Positions 6,495-13,749 of a stretch of DNA of 19,878 bases are shown here, piece after piece. The translations under genes and the position numbers were made by a program. Origin of the DNA: Eubacteriales bacterium (lineage in GTDB: Bacteria > Bacillota > Clostridia > Peptostreptococcales > Anaerovoracaceae); contig JAQUXD010000017.1 in the NCBI GenBank assembly GCA_028692535.1, positions 1 to 19,878 on the forward strand, written 5' to 3'. The notes under the pieces were generated by a model. It was not told the origin of the DNA. It did no database searches and saw nothing but the letters and a program-made list of their open reading frames with translations. Numbering within the stretch: the stretch's first letter is position 1; the number at the start of each line of letters is the position of its first letter.

Positions 6495-6863
6495 ATGATA
6501 CAGCCGGAAACCAGGTTAAAAGTTGCCGACAATTCCGGGGCAAAGGAATTGTTGTGCATCCGCGTGCTTGGCGGTACTCACCGCAAGTATGCGAACGTTG
6601 GCGACATCATTGTATGTGCCGTCAAACAAGCGACTCCCGGCGGAGTCGTCAAAAAGGGTGAAGTGGTCAAAGCCGTCGTCGTACGGACCGCCACGGGCGA
6701 ACGAAGAGTAGACGGCAGCTATGTCAAATTTGATCAGAACGCAGCCGTGATCATCAAGGAAGATAAAACACCCATCGGAACTCGTATTTTCGGACCCGTC
6801 GCCAGGGAACTCCGGGAAAAAGGGTTCATGAAGATCGTTTCTTTGGCACCGGAAGTACTGTAG
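6495..6863 (+). CDS. rplN: 50S ribosomal protein L14
   Basis: L14 sits at the subunit interface, contributes to an intersubunit bridge, and is the site where the silencing factor RsfS binds. The 122-residue protein is complete: MIQPETRLKVADNSGAKEL, RVLGGTHRKYANVGDIIV, a central KKGEVVKAVVVRT strand, and the C-terminal GTRIFGPVARELREKGFMKI. AGGGAGG lies at 6481-6487, directly after the rpsQ stop. Confidence 0.98.
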   Translation: MIQPETRLKVADNSGAKELLCIRVLGGTHRKYANVGDIIVCAVKQATPGGVVKKGEVVKAVVVRTATGERRVDGSYVKFDQNAAVIIKEDKTPIGTRIFGPVARELREKGFMKIVSLAPEVL

Positions 6864-6875
6864 GAGGTCGAAAAC

Positions 6876-7181
6876 ATGAACATTAAAAAGAACGACACGG
6901 TACTCGTGATTACCGGTAAAGACAAAGGGAAAAAAGGCAAGGTCCTCGTCGCGATGCCCAAGAAGGAAATGATCATCGTAGAGGGTGTGAACATTCAGAC
7001 CAAGCACGCCAAAGCCAAACAAAAAGTAGCGGCGGAAATCAGAAAGCAGGAAGGTCCGATCCACGTTTCGAATGTCATGTACTTCGATGCGAAAGCGAAG
7101 GCACCTACCCGTATCGGATACAAGGTAGTGAACGGACACAAGAAGAGAGTATCCAAGAAAACCGGTCAGGTGATTGACTAA
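6876..7181 (+). CDS. rplX: 50S ribosomal protein L24
   Basis: L24 is an assembly initiator at the tunnel exit. The protein has 101 residues and a KOW motif near the N-terminus (NDTVLVITGKDKGKKGKVL). It then has the VEGVNIQTKHAKAKQ segment and the GPIHVSNVMYFD strand, ending in a basic tail. The binding site AGGAGGT (6862-6868) overlaps the rplN stop codon, an economical arrangement. Confidence 0.97.
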   Translation: MNIKKNDTVLVITGKDKGKKGKVLVAMPKKEMIIVEGVNIQTKHAKAKQKVAAEIRKQEGPIHVSNVMYFDAKAKAPTRIGYKVVNGHKKRVSKKTGQVID

Positions 7182-7201
7182 TTCGAAAGGAGGAAACCAT
7201 C

Positions 7202-7744
7202 TTGGCAGCAAGACTGAAAGAGAAATACAAAAGTGAAGTATTTCCCGTATTAAAAGATAAATTTCAATATGCAAATGTAATGGAGGTTCCTAAACTCGAA
7301 AAGATCACACTCAACATGGGTCTTGGCGATACAAAGGATAATCCCAAACTGCTGGAAACAGCCGTGAAAGAACTGGCGATCATTGCGGGGCAGGCACCTG
7401 TGGTCACGAAATCCCGTAAGTCCATCGCGAACTTCAAACTGCGCGCAGGGATGTCCGTAGGAGCCAAAGTAACGCTTCGCGGAGATCGCATGTACGAATT
7501 TGCAGATAAATTCTTTACGATCGCACTCCCGAGAGTGAGAGATTTCAAAGGCGTCAGCAAGAACTCCTTCGACGGAAGAGGAAATTTTTCCATGGGCGTC
7601 AAAGAACAGCTGATATTCCCGGAAATCGTCTACGATAATGTCGAGAAAATCAGAGGAATGGACATCGTATTCACAACCACGGCCAAGACCGACGAGGAAG
7701 CCAGAGCGCTTCTGGAAATGCTCGGCATGCCGTTTGAGAAGTAG
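7202..7744 (+). CDS. rplE: 50S ribosomal protein L5
   Basis: L5 binds 5S rRNA with L18 in the central protuberance and contacts P-site tRNA. The protein has 180 residues. It contains the NVMEVPKLEKITLNMGLGD segment, the QAPVVTKSRKSIANFKLRAG loop, and the C-terminal GMDIVFTTTAKTDEEARALL and GMPF. The start is TTG at 7202, not ATG: it fits AAAGGAGG at 7186-7193 and yields the expected AARLKEKYKSEV N-terminus. No in-frame ATG is nearby, so the rare start is probably real and may slightly lower translation. Confidence 0.97.
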   Translation: MAARLKEKYKSEVFPVLKDKFQYANVMEVPKLEKITLNMGLGDTKDNPKLLETAVKELAIIAGQAPVVTKSRKSIANFKLRAGMSVGAKVTLRGDRMYEFADKFFTIALPRVRDFKGVSKNSFDGRGNFSMGVKEQLIFPEIVYDNVEKIRGMDIVFTTTAKTDEEARALLEMLGMPFEK

Positions 7745-7753
7745 GAGGGAATC

Positions 7754-7939
7754 ATGGCTAAAACATCTCTCAAAGTAAAACAGCAGAGAAAACCAAAGCA
7801 TTCCACCCAGGCTTACAATCGTTGCAAGCTGTGCGGGCGGCCCCATGCTTATTTAAGAAAATACGGCATTTGCCGTATCTGTTTCAGAGAGTTGGCTTAT
7901 AAGGGTGAGATTCCCGGTGTCAAAAAAGCCAGCTGGTAA
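7754..7939 (+). CDS. rpsN: 30S ribosomal protein S14, zinc-binding type
   Basis: This is the short 61-residue S14 of the 30S head, sometimes called rpsZ. It carries a Cys4 zinc knuckle: C24 and C27 (CKLCG), C40 and C43 (CRICF). The C-terminal ELAYKGEIPGVKKASW is the family signature. The binding site AGGAGGGA begins at 7743, overlapping the rplE stop. No zinc-free paralogue (the zinc-starvation form found in some Bacillota) is in this window. Confidence 0.98.
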   Translation: MAKTSLKVKQQRKPKHSTQAYNRCKLCGRPHAYLRKYGICRICFRELAYKGEIPGVKKASW

Positions 7940-7966
7940 TTCAACGAAGGAAGGAGGTACTTATCT

Positions 7967-8365
7967 ATGACAATGACAGATCCTGTAGCGGATATGCTGA
8001 CAAGAATCAGAAATGCCAACACGGCCGGTCATGCAAGCGTTGAGATTCCCGCATCGAAGATGAAGAAGAACATCGCTGAGATCCTCGTGAAAGAGGGATA
8101 TATCAAAGGGTACGAATTGGTAGAAGACGATAAGCAGGGAATCATCAAAGTTCAGATGAAGTACGGTGCTGATAAACAAAAGGTCATTAGCGGAATCAAA
8201 AAGATTTCCAAGCCCGGATTGAAGGTCTATGCCAAGAGCAGCGACGTTCCGAAGGTATTGGGCGGATTGGGTGTAGCCATCATCTCCACTTCCAACGGAT
8301 TGATTACCGACAAGGAAGCCCGCTCTGCAGGAGTTGGCGGAGAAGTGATCTGCTACGTTTGGTAA
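7967..8365 (+). CDS. rpsH: 30S ribosomal protein S8
   Basis: S8 is a primary 16S rRNA-binding protein; in Escherichia coli it represses the spc operon by binding mRNA near rplE. The 132-residue protein starts MTMTDPVADMLTRIRNANTA. It has the linker VPASKMK-like segment (IPASKMKKNIAEILVKEGYI) and ends with the S8 signature STSNGLITDKEAR and GGEVICYVW. AAGGAGGT lies at 7951-7958. No S8-target-like hairpin was recognised nearby. Confidence 0.98.
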   Translation: MTMTDPVADMLTRIRNANTAGHASVEIPASKMKKNIAEILVKEGYIKGYELVEDDKQGIIKVQMKYGADKQKVISGIKKISKPGLKVYAKSSDVPKVLGGLGVAIISTSNGLITDKEARSAGVGGEVICYVW

Positions 8366-8383
8366 CGAGAAAGGAGCAATAGT

Positions 8384-8923
8384 ATGTCCAGAATAGGAAA
8401 ACTGCCTGTGACTGTTCCTTCCGGGGTCGATATCACGGTGAGTGAGAAGAACCTGGTTACCGTTAAGGGACCCAAGGGAACATTGAGCGAGCAGATCAGT
8501 GATAAAATCAAAGTGGAAGTCAAGGATGGGACTGCGGTCCTCTCCGTGAAGGACGATTCGAAATATGCCGGCGCTCAGCATGGTCTGGCCAGAAGTTTGG
8601 TCCACAACATGGTCGTGGGCGTTACGGAAGGATACCAGAAGAAGCTGATTATCAAGGGCGTAGGATACAAAGCCGAGAAAAAAGGCAATGTTCTGGTAAT
8701 GCAGCTTGGCTATTCCCATCCTGTAGAAATGCCGGATCCCGAAGGTATCACCACCGAGGTGAACACACCTACGGAACTGGTGGTAAGGGGTGCAAGCAAA
8801 GCCGCTGTAGGGAATTACGCAGCCGTCATCCGCAAGTGGAGAAAACCTGAGCCTTATGGTGGCAAAGGGATCGCCTACGAGGGCGAGAAGATCCGCAGAA
8901 AAGAAGGAAAGACCGGTAAGTAG
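8384..8923 (+). CDS. rplF: 50S ribosomal protein L6
   Basis: L6 lies near the sarcin-ricin loop and the factor-binding site. The 179-residue protein starts MSRIGKLPVTVPSGVDITV and has two repeated L6 domains. The second holds the conserved GVGYKAEKKGNVLVMQLGYSH region and ends with the family signature KWRKPEPYGGKGIAYEGEKI. AAAGGAG lies at 8370-8376. The end is basic and of normal length. Confidence 0.98.
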   Translation: MSRIGKLPVTVPSGVDITVSEKNLVTVKGPKGTLSEQISDKIKVEVKDGTAVLSVKDDSKYAGAQHGLARSLVHNMVVGVTEGYQKKLIIKGVGYKAEKKGNVLVMQLGYSHPVEMPDPEGITTEVNTPTELVVRGASKAAVGNYAAVIRKWRKPEPYGGKGIAYEGEKIRRKEGKTGK

Positions 8924-8940
8924 AGAAAGGAGTGAGCGAA

Positions 8941-9309
8941 ATGGCTAATAAAAATAGTAGAAATGACAACCGCATCAAAAGACATGAGCGGGTCAGAAAA
9001 GACGTTTTCGGAACTCCTGAAAAACCCAGACTCTGCGTATTCAGAAGCTCTAAAAATATTTTCGCACAAGTCATCGACGATGTGAACGGAAAAACACTGG
9101 CAGCCGCATCTTCCCTGGATAAAGATATCAAGGAAAAAGCAGCCTATGGCGGCAACAAAGCGGCAGCAAAGCTGGTGGGCGAAAAAGTCGGAGACGCTGC
9201 CAAAAAAGCAGGGATCAAAGCAGTCTGCTTTGACCGGGGCGGTTATCTGTACCACGGCAGAGTGAAAGAACTCGCCGATGGCGCCAGAGCGAGCGGTCTG
9301 GAATTCTAG
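8941..9309 (+). CDS. rplR: 50S ribosomal protein L18
   Basis: L18 binds 5S rRNA together with L5. The start chosen is ATG 8941, giving 122 residues (MANKNSRNDNRIKRHERVRK). The in-frame GTG at 8932 lies inside the Shine-Dalgarno AAAGGAG (8926-8932), so it cannot serve as the start. Family features are RLCVFRSSKNIFAQVID-like (here PRLCVFRSSKNIFAQVIDD), the GGNKAAAKLVGEKVGDAAKK helix, and the end CFDRGGYLYHGRVKELADGA. Confidence 0.97.
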   Translation: MANKNSRNDNRIKRHERVRKDVFGTPEKPRLCVFRSSKNIFAQVIDDVNGKTLAAASSLDKDIKEKAAYGGNKAAAKLVGEKVGDAAKKAGIKAVCFDRGGYLYHGRVKELADGARASGLEF

Positions 9310-9324
9310 AGGAGGAGGAAGAGA

Positions 9325-9828
9325 ATGCAAAAGAGAATAGATCCATCCAACCTTGACTTAAAAGAATCCATCGTGAACATTCGAAGAGTTACGAAGGTAG
9401 TCAAGGGCGGTAAGAATTTCAGATTCAGCGTGACGGTCGTCGTCGGCGACGGCGAAGGACATGTGGGTCTGGGCCTGGGTAAGTCTCAGGAAATTCCCGA
9501 GGCCGTCAGAAAAGCCGTCGAGGACGCAAAGAAGGATCTGATCTTCGTCCCCATGGTCGGTACGACGATCCCCCACCAGAGTCTGGGCGTATTCGGAGCA
9601 GGCAGAGTACTGATTATGCCGGCTGCTCCCGGTACCGGCGTTATCGCCGGCGGTTCGGCGCGAACCGTGCTGGAATATGCGGGACTCAAGGATGTCAAGG
9701 CAAAGTCCCTTGGCTCCAGCAACCCGGGAAATGTAGCGTATGCAACCATCGAAGGACTCAGAGCGCTGAAAACCGTTGATCAGGTTTCCAAGCTCAGGGG
9801 CAAGACGAAGGAAGAAATCTTAGGATAG
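9325..9828 (+). CDS. rpsE: 30S ribosomal protein S5
   Basis: S5 is at the mRNA entry site, affects decoding accuracy, and is the site of spectinomycin-resistance changes. The 167-residue protein has the N-terminal double-stranded-RNA-binding-like domain (VVKGGKNFRFSVTVVVGDGE, GHVGLGLGKSQEIPEA), which includes the basic loop linked to spectinomycin. The C-terminal domain contains GAGRVLIMPAAPGTGVIAGG and SLGSSNPGNV. The binding site AGGAGGAGG (9310-9318) is unusually strong. Confidence 0.98.
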   Translation: MQKRIDPSNLDLKESIVNIRRVTKVVKGGKNFRFSVTVVVGDGEGHVGLGLGKSQEIPEAVRKAVEDAKKDLIFVPMVGTTIPHQSLGVFGAGRVLIMPAAPGTGVIAGGSARTVLEYAGLKDVKAKSLGSSNPGNVAYATIEGLRALKTVDQVSKLRGKTKEEILG

Positions 9829-9841
9829 GAGGAACAGTCAT

Positions 9842-10021
9842 ATGGCAATGCTGAAAGTAACATTGATCAAAAGCACCATCGGCGCAACTCCTCATCAGAA
9901 GAAGGTCGTCGAGGCGCTGGGTCTTCGTAAGATCCGGCAGACAGTGGAACTTCCCGACAGCCCGCAATCACGCGGCGCGGTCAATGAAGTAAGTCATCTG
10001 CTGCAAGTTGAAGAACTCTAA
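9842..10021 (+). CDS. rpmD: 50S ribosomal protein L30
   Basis: A small gene read directly from the sequence: 59 residues starting MAMLKVTLIKSTIGATPHQK, with LGLRKIRQTVELPDSPQSRG in the middle and VNEVSHLLQVEEL at the end. This is the full L30 family signature (KSxIG, LGLrki, vxdtpxirGmI). AGGAGG lies at 9827-9832, overlapping the rpsE stop, and rplO follows 16 bp later. L30 is a surface protein of the 50S subunit that is absent in some lineages but present here. Confidence 0.97.
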   Translation: MAMLKVTLIKSTIGATPHQKKVVEALGLRKIRQTVELPDSPQSRGAVNEVSHLLQVEEL

Positions 10022-10037
10022 GAGGGAGGTGACATAG

Positions 10038-10478
10038 ATGAAACTGCATAATTTAAAAGCACCCGAGGGATCGACCCGGGCGCCCAAGAGAAAAGGCAGA
10101 GGGACAGGAAGCGGTAACGGAACCACGGCCGGCAGAGGTATGAACGGTCAGAATTCCAGAAGCGGCGGCGGTGTTCGTCTGGGTTTCGAAGGCGGCCAGA
10201 TGCCCCTTTACCGGAGACTCCCCAAGAGAGGCTTCACAAATATCTGGAAGAAAGAAATGATTGGCGTCAATGTATCGGCGCTCAACATATTTGAAGACGG
10301 CGCAACTGTAACCGTGGATATGATGGAATCCAAAGGTCTTGCCAACGGCATTACCCATGGTGTCAAAATCCTCGGAAACGGAACGCTGGAGAAAAAGATT
10401 ACCGTACAGGCCCAGAAGTTCAGCAAGACTGCGATCGAAAAGATCGAAGCGGCAGGCGGAAAGGCTGAGGTGATCTAG
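10038..10478 (+). CDS. rplO: 50S ribosomal protein L15
   Basis: L15 is a late-assembly 50S protein with a long basic N-terminal extension. The 146-residue protein begins MKLHNLKAPEGSTRAPKRKG, then the glycine-rich GRGTGSGNGTTAGRGMNGQN stretch and GFEGGQMPLYRRLPKRGF, the family signature. The C-terminal globular part includes ITVQAQKFSKTAIEKIEAAG. GGGAGGTGA starts at 10024. Its end contains the secY ribosome binding site. Confidence 0.98.
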   Translation: MKLHNLKAPEGSTRAPKRKGRGTGSGNGTTAGRGMNGQNSRSGGGVRLGFEGGQMPLYRRLPKRGFTNIWKKEMIGVNVSALNIFEDGATVTVDMMESKGLANGITHGVKILGNGTLEKKITVQAQKFSKTAIEKIEAAGGKAEVI

Positions 10479-10479
10479 G

Positions 10480-11763
10480 ATGGGCATGCTTCAAACAATG
10501 ATTTCAGCCTGGAAAATTCCGGAAATGCGGCGTAAACTCCTGTTTACGTTCATGATGCTGGTGGTTTTCCGGCTGGGCTCCAATATTCCCGTGCCGGGCA
10601 TCGACCGCATGCAGCTGGCTGCCATGTTTGATGCCAACACCTCGGGATTGTTTGGGTTGTTCGATCTGTTCTCCGGAGGCTCGTTCAGTAATTTTACGGT
10701 TTTTGCGCTGAGCATTACACCCTATATCACCGCATCTATTATTCTGCAGCTGCTGACCATCGCGGTTCCCCGCCTGGAGCAGCTGGCAAAGGAAGGCGAA
10801 GCGGGCAGAAGAAAAATTGCCCAGTATACCCGGTACCTTACAGTGGTTCTGGCGCTGGTGCAAGCCATTGGCTATACCTTCGGTCTGTTCCGCAGTGTTC
10901 TGGCGGATGACAGCCTCTTTGCAAAGATCGTGATCGTCTTGACACTGGTAGCCGGTACGGCTTTCCTGATGTGGCTCGGCGAACGGATCAACGAAAAAGG
11001 AATCGGCAACGGGATCTCCCTGATCATTTTTGCCGGTATCGTTTCCAGGATTCCTACGGCGATCACTTCAACAGCCGCCGGTATCGCATCCGGAGATATA
11101 TCGGTGATATCCGTGCTTTTGTTCTGTGTCTTTGCGGTGTTGGTAGTCGTGGGTATCATTATGGTCCAAGAAGGCAATCGTAAAATTCCCGTCCAATACG
11201 CAAAAAGAGTGGTCGGTCGAAAAATGTACGGCGGCCAGAGCAGCCATATTCCCATGAAAGTCAATCAGTCAGGCGTTATCCCTGTGATCTTCGCCATATC
11301 GCTGCTGCAAATGCCGATGACTGTGGCCTACATGTGGCCCGACTCCGGTTTTTCCGGCTTTGTCACAAAGTTCCTGTCGCCTTCGGGATACCCGGGCGTA
11401 TGGGTGTACTTTGCGCTGAATATCGTACTCATCATGTTCTTCACGTTCTTCTACAGTTCTGTTTCCTTCAATCCTGTGGATATCGCGGATAACATGAAAT
11501 CCAACGGAGGGTTTATTCCGGGGATCCGTCCGGGCCGCTCCACTGTGGAATACATCACGAAGGTTATGAGCAGGCTCACGTTCGTAAGCGCCGTTTTCTT
11601 GGCGATCATCGCATCTATTCCAACGCTGATCCAGCATTGGTCAGCGCTGCAAATAGGCTTCGGAGGCACATCGGTCATTATTGCCGTTGGTGTGGCGCTG
11701 GATACGATGAAGCAACTTGAGACCCAGATGGTCATGCGTAACTACAGCGGATTCTTGAAGTAA
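10480..11763 (+). CDS. secY: Preprotein translocase subunit SecY
   Basis: SecY is the channel-forming core of the SecYEG translocon in the cytoplasmic membrane. The 427-residue protein has about ten hydrophobic segments, starting with KLLFTFMMLVVFRLGSNIPV. It shows the conserved plug-region motif FSGGSFSNFTVFALSITPYI, the LTxxAGTAFLMWLGERINEKG-type C4 loop, and the cytoplasmic loop PVQYAKRVVGRKMYGGQSSH that binds SecA or ribosomes. The C-terminal part includes FNPVDIADNMKSNGGFIPGI and GGTSVIIAVGVALD. The ATG at 10480 lies 1 bp after the rplO stop. GAGGTGATC (10467-10475) matches the 16S anti-Shine-Dalgarno over nine bases. Confidence 0.98.
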   Translation: MGMLQTMISAWKIPEMRRKLLFTFMMLVVFRLGSNIPVPGIDRMQLAAMFDANTSGLFGLFDLFSGGSFSNFTVFALSITPYITASIILQLLTIAVPRLEQLAKEGEAGRRKIAQYTRYLTVVLALVQAIGYTFGLFRSVLADDSLFAKIVIVLTLVAGTAFLMWLGERINEKGIGNGISLIIFAGIVSRIPTAITSTAAGIASGDISVISVLLFCVFAVLVVVGIIMVQEGNRKIPVQYAKRVVGRKMYGGQSSHIPMKVNQSGVIPVIFAISLLQMPMTVAYMWPDSGFSGFVTKFLSPSGYPGVWVYFALNIVLIMFFTFFYSSVSFNPVDIADNMKSNGGFIPGIRPGRSTVEYITKVMSRLTFVSAVFLAIIASIPTLIQHWSALQIGFGGTSVIIAVGVALDTMKQLETQMVMRNYSGFLK

Positions 11764-11792
11764 GGAAGCGTAGCAAATAAGGGAGCGTAGCA
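11764..11792 (+). repeat. Imperfect tandem repeat between secY and adk
   Basis: GGAAGCGTAGCA (11764-11775) recurs as GGGAGCGTAGCA (11781-11792), 17 bp apart. The second copy runs into the adk ATG. Each carries a purine-rich GGAAG or GGGAG element, so the adk ribosome binding region looks duplicated, possibly by slipped replication. Confidence 0.6.
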
Positions 11793-12439
11793 TGAGAATA
11801 ATCGTATTGCTGGGCCCGCCGGGAGCCGGAAAAGGCACTCAGGCGACCCGGATTTCCGACAAGTACGGCATTCCTCACATATCCACCGGAGATATCTTTC
11901 GAAGCAATGTAAAAGAAGGGACTCCCCTGGGGAAGAAGGCTGCCGCATACATGGACCAAGGGCACTTGGTGCCCGACGAGCTGGTCTGTGATCTTGTGGA
12001 AGACCGTGTGTCCAAGGACGATTGTCAAAGCGGTTTTTTACTGGATGGATTTCCACGGACACTGTTTCAGGCCAGACACTTCGATGATTATCTTACAAGA
12101 AGCGGCCGGGAACTGTCAGTCGTGTTTGATATGCAGGTCAGCCAGGAGGTACTGCTTCCCCGCATGGTGGGACGCAGAGTTTGCAAAAACTGCGGTAAAA
12201 CCTACCATCTCACAAATATGCCGCCCAAAGCGGAAGGCGTGTGTGATGTCTGCGGAGGCGAAGTGTACCAACGGGCGGACGATACGGAGGAAACGGTTCT
12301 GAACCGCTTCAGAGTCTATATGGAGCAGACCCATCCTCTGACGGAATATTACCAAAAAACCGGCAAGCTGATCACGCTGGACGGAGCATTATCGCCGGAC
12401 GTGGTTTTCGGACAGATTTCTGCCCTTTTGGGAGACTGA
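11792..12439 (+). CDS. adk: Adenylate kinase, zinc-lid type
   Basis: This cytoplasmic enzyme converts ATP plus AMP to two ADP. The 215-residue protein has the P-loop GPPGAGKGTQ (residues 8-17), the AMP-binding segment ISTGDIFRSNV, the GFLLDGFPRT motif around 81-90, and a long LID with four cysteines C131, C134, C151 and C154 (CKNC, CDVC) that should bind zinc, as in many Gram-positive adenylate kinases. The C-terminal TGKLITLDG segment is present. The start is ATG 11792, served by GGGAG in the second of two repeats upstream. The gene ends 3 bp before map. Confidence 0.98.
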   Translation: MRIIVLLGPPGAGKGTQATRISDKYGIPHISTGDIFRSNVKEGTPLGKKAAAYMDQGHLVPDELVCDLVEDRVSKDDCQSGFLLDGFPRTLFQARHFDDYLTRSGRELSVVFDMQVSQEVLLPRMVGRRVCKNCGKTYHLTNMPPKAEGVCDVCGGEVYQRADDTEETVLNRFRVYMEQTHPLTEYYQKTGKLITLDGALSPDVVFGQISALLGD

Positions 12440-12442
12440 CCG

Positions 12443-13258
12443 ATGATCGTGATCAAAACTGCCGAAGAACTGGAGACCATGGCCCTTGCGGCTTCGGTGA
12501 CCGCCGAAATGCTTCGGGACCTGTCCGGGATCATCCAACCGGGGATCTCCACGAAGGATATCGATGATTACGTGGAAGCGTACATCCTGCAAAACGATAT
12601 GCTTCCCGCATTTAAAGGATATGGCGGGTTTCCCGCCTCGGCATGCGTATCGGTCAACGAGGAGATCGTTCACGGGATCCCTTCCGCAAAAAAGATCTTG
12701 CGGGAAGGCGATATCGTAAGCGTGGACCTTGGAACGATATACAAAGAATACTACTCGGATGCGGCACGCACGTATCCGGTAGGCCGTATCGATGCGCAGG
12801 CGCAAAAGCTGATCCGAGTCACGGAGGAGAGTTTCTTTCAGGGACTGGAATTCTGCCGGATCGGTCATCGGTTGGGAGATGTCTCTCACGCGATCCAAAA
12901 GCATGCGGAGGAAGCCGGGTTTTCGGTGATACGGGATTATGTGGGTCACGGGATCGGACGCAGTCTGCACGAAGATCCGCAGATCCCCAATTACGGAAGG
13001 CCGGATCGGGGGCCCAAACTGGTTCCCGGGATGGTCCTGGCGATCGAACCCATGATCGCAGCGGGTGATTACGAAATCGATGTACTGCTGGACAACTGGA
13101 CTGCGGTTACCGCAGACGGCTCTCTGGCCGCCCATTACGAAAACACCGTTGTGATCACACAGGATGAACCCCTTCTGCTCACCTGTTCGGACCGGGAATG
13201 CCCGCCGGCAGGGATAGCGGATGCGACCGGACAAAGGAGGAACGCTGTTCATGTCTAA
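12443..13258 (+). CDS. map: Methionine aminopeptidase, type I
   Basis: Map removes the initiator methionine from new proteins. The 271-residue protein contains all the metal ligands: D95 (VSVDLG), D106 (YYSDAART), H169 (VGHGIG), E202 (AIEPM) and E233 (HYENTVV), plus the catalytic-pocket histidine H77 (VHGIP). The fold ends near residue 250. About 20 more residues (a Cys-, Pro- and Gly-containing tail ending NAVHV) run over the infA binding site and start, overlapping infA by 8 bp. GGGAG at 12429-12433 inside adk is its probable binding site. Many clostridia have a KOW-domain gene between map and infA; none is present here. Confidence 0.98.
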   Translation: MIVIKTAEELETMALAASVTAEMLRDLSGIIQPGISTKDIDDYVEAYILQNDMLPAFKGYGGFPASACVSVNEEIVHGIPSAKKILREGDIVSVDLGTIYKEYYSDAARTYPVGRIDAQAQKLIRVTEESFFQGLEFCRIGHRLGDVSHAIQKHAEEAGFSVIRDYVGHGIGRSLHEDPQIPNYGRPDRGPKLVPGMVLAIEPMIAAGDYEIDVLLDNWTAVTADGSLAAHYENTVVITQDEPLLLTCSDRECPPAGIADATGQRRNAVHV

Positions 13259-13469
13259 AAAAGACAGCATAGAAGTATTTGGCATCGTGCTGGAAGCCCT
13301 GCCGAATGCCATGTTCAAGGTAAAGCTTGAAAACGATTACGTAGTGCTGGCACATATATCCGGCAAGATGAGGATGCATTTTATCCGCATTCTTCCCGGT
13401 GACAGAGTCAGGATCGAACTCTCGCCCTACGACCTGTCAAGGGGCAGAATAACGTGGAGAGACAAGTAG
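13251..13469 (+). CDS. infA: Translation initiation factor IF-1
   Basis: IF-1 blocks the A site during initiation. The 72-residue OB-fold protein starts at ATG 13251 (MSKKDSIEVFGIVLEALPNA), supported by AAAGGAGG at 13233-13240. An in-frame upstream ATG at 13221 would add ten non-homologous residues and has no binding site. Family features are MFKVKLENDYVVLAHISGKM, then MRMHFIRILPGDRV and the C-terminal YDLSRGRITWR. Its start overlaps the 3' end of map by 8 bp in another frame, suggesting coupled translation. Confidence 0.98.
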   Translation: MSKKDSIEVFGIVLEALPNAMFKVKLENDYVVLAHISGKMRMHFIRILPGDRVRIELSPYDLSRGRITWRDK

Positions 13470-13492
13470 TCCTGTGATGGGAGGAGAAAAAA

Positions 13493-13606
13493 ATGAAAGT
13501 AAGAGCTTCAGTAAAACCGATCTGCGAAAAGTGCAAGGTCATCAAGAGAAACGGAAAAGTGATGGTCATCTGCGAGAATCCGAAGCACAAGCAGACACAA
13601 GGTTGA
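13493..13606 (+). CDS. rpmJ: 50S ribosomal protein L36, zinc type
   Basis: A 37-residue gene read directly from the sequence: MKVRASVKPICEKCKVIKRN, then GKVMVICENPKHKQTQG. The zinc ligands C11, C14, C27 and H32 are all present, so this is the zinc-containing L36. It follows infA by 23 bp with a GGGAGGAG-type binding site at about 13479-13486. A 143-bp structured gap separates it from rpsM. Confidence 0.98.
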   Translation: MKVRASVKPICEKCKVIKRNGKVMVICENPKHKQTQG

Positions 13607-13749
13607 TAGTGTTTGAATAGGCCATCGGGTGCGGCTGGTCCTTGCCGGCGACGGCAACAGGACAACCCGGCAGCCATTTCACCAAATTCCGGACGTCAAG
13701 AAATGCGGCCGGCAGATAAAACAGCGATAGTAACATAGGAGGTAGAATT
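13607..13749 (+). promoter_or_regulatory. Structured RNA element between rpmJ and rpsM
   Basis: This 143-bp gap has no gene. It holds a coaxial hairpin: TGCCG (13643-13647) / CGGCA (13652-13656) closed by a GCGA tetraloop of the GNRA type, continued after a 2-nt bulge by GTCCT (13638-13642) / AGGAC (13659-13663), and below that GGCTG (13633-13637) / CAGCC (13671-13675). CGGGT (13626-13630) can pair with ACCCG (13665-13669), crossing the basal helix to form a pseudoknot or an alternative fold. It precedes the block that encodes S4. In Escherichia coli, S4 represses the alpha operon through a pseudoknot at this same position. A regulatory RNA is a reasonable inference, not shown. Confidence 0.5.
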
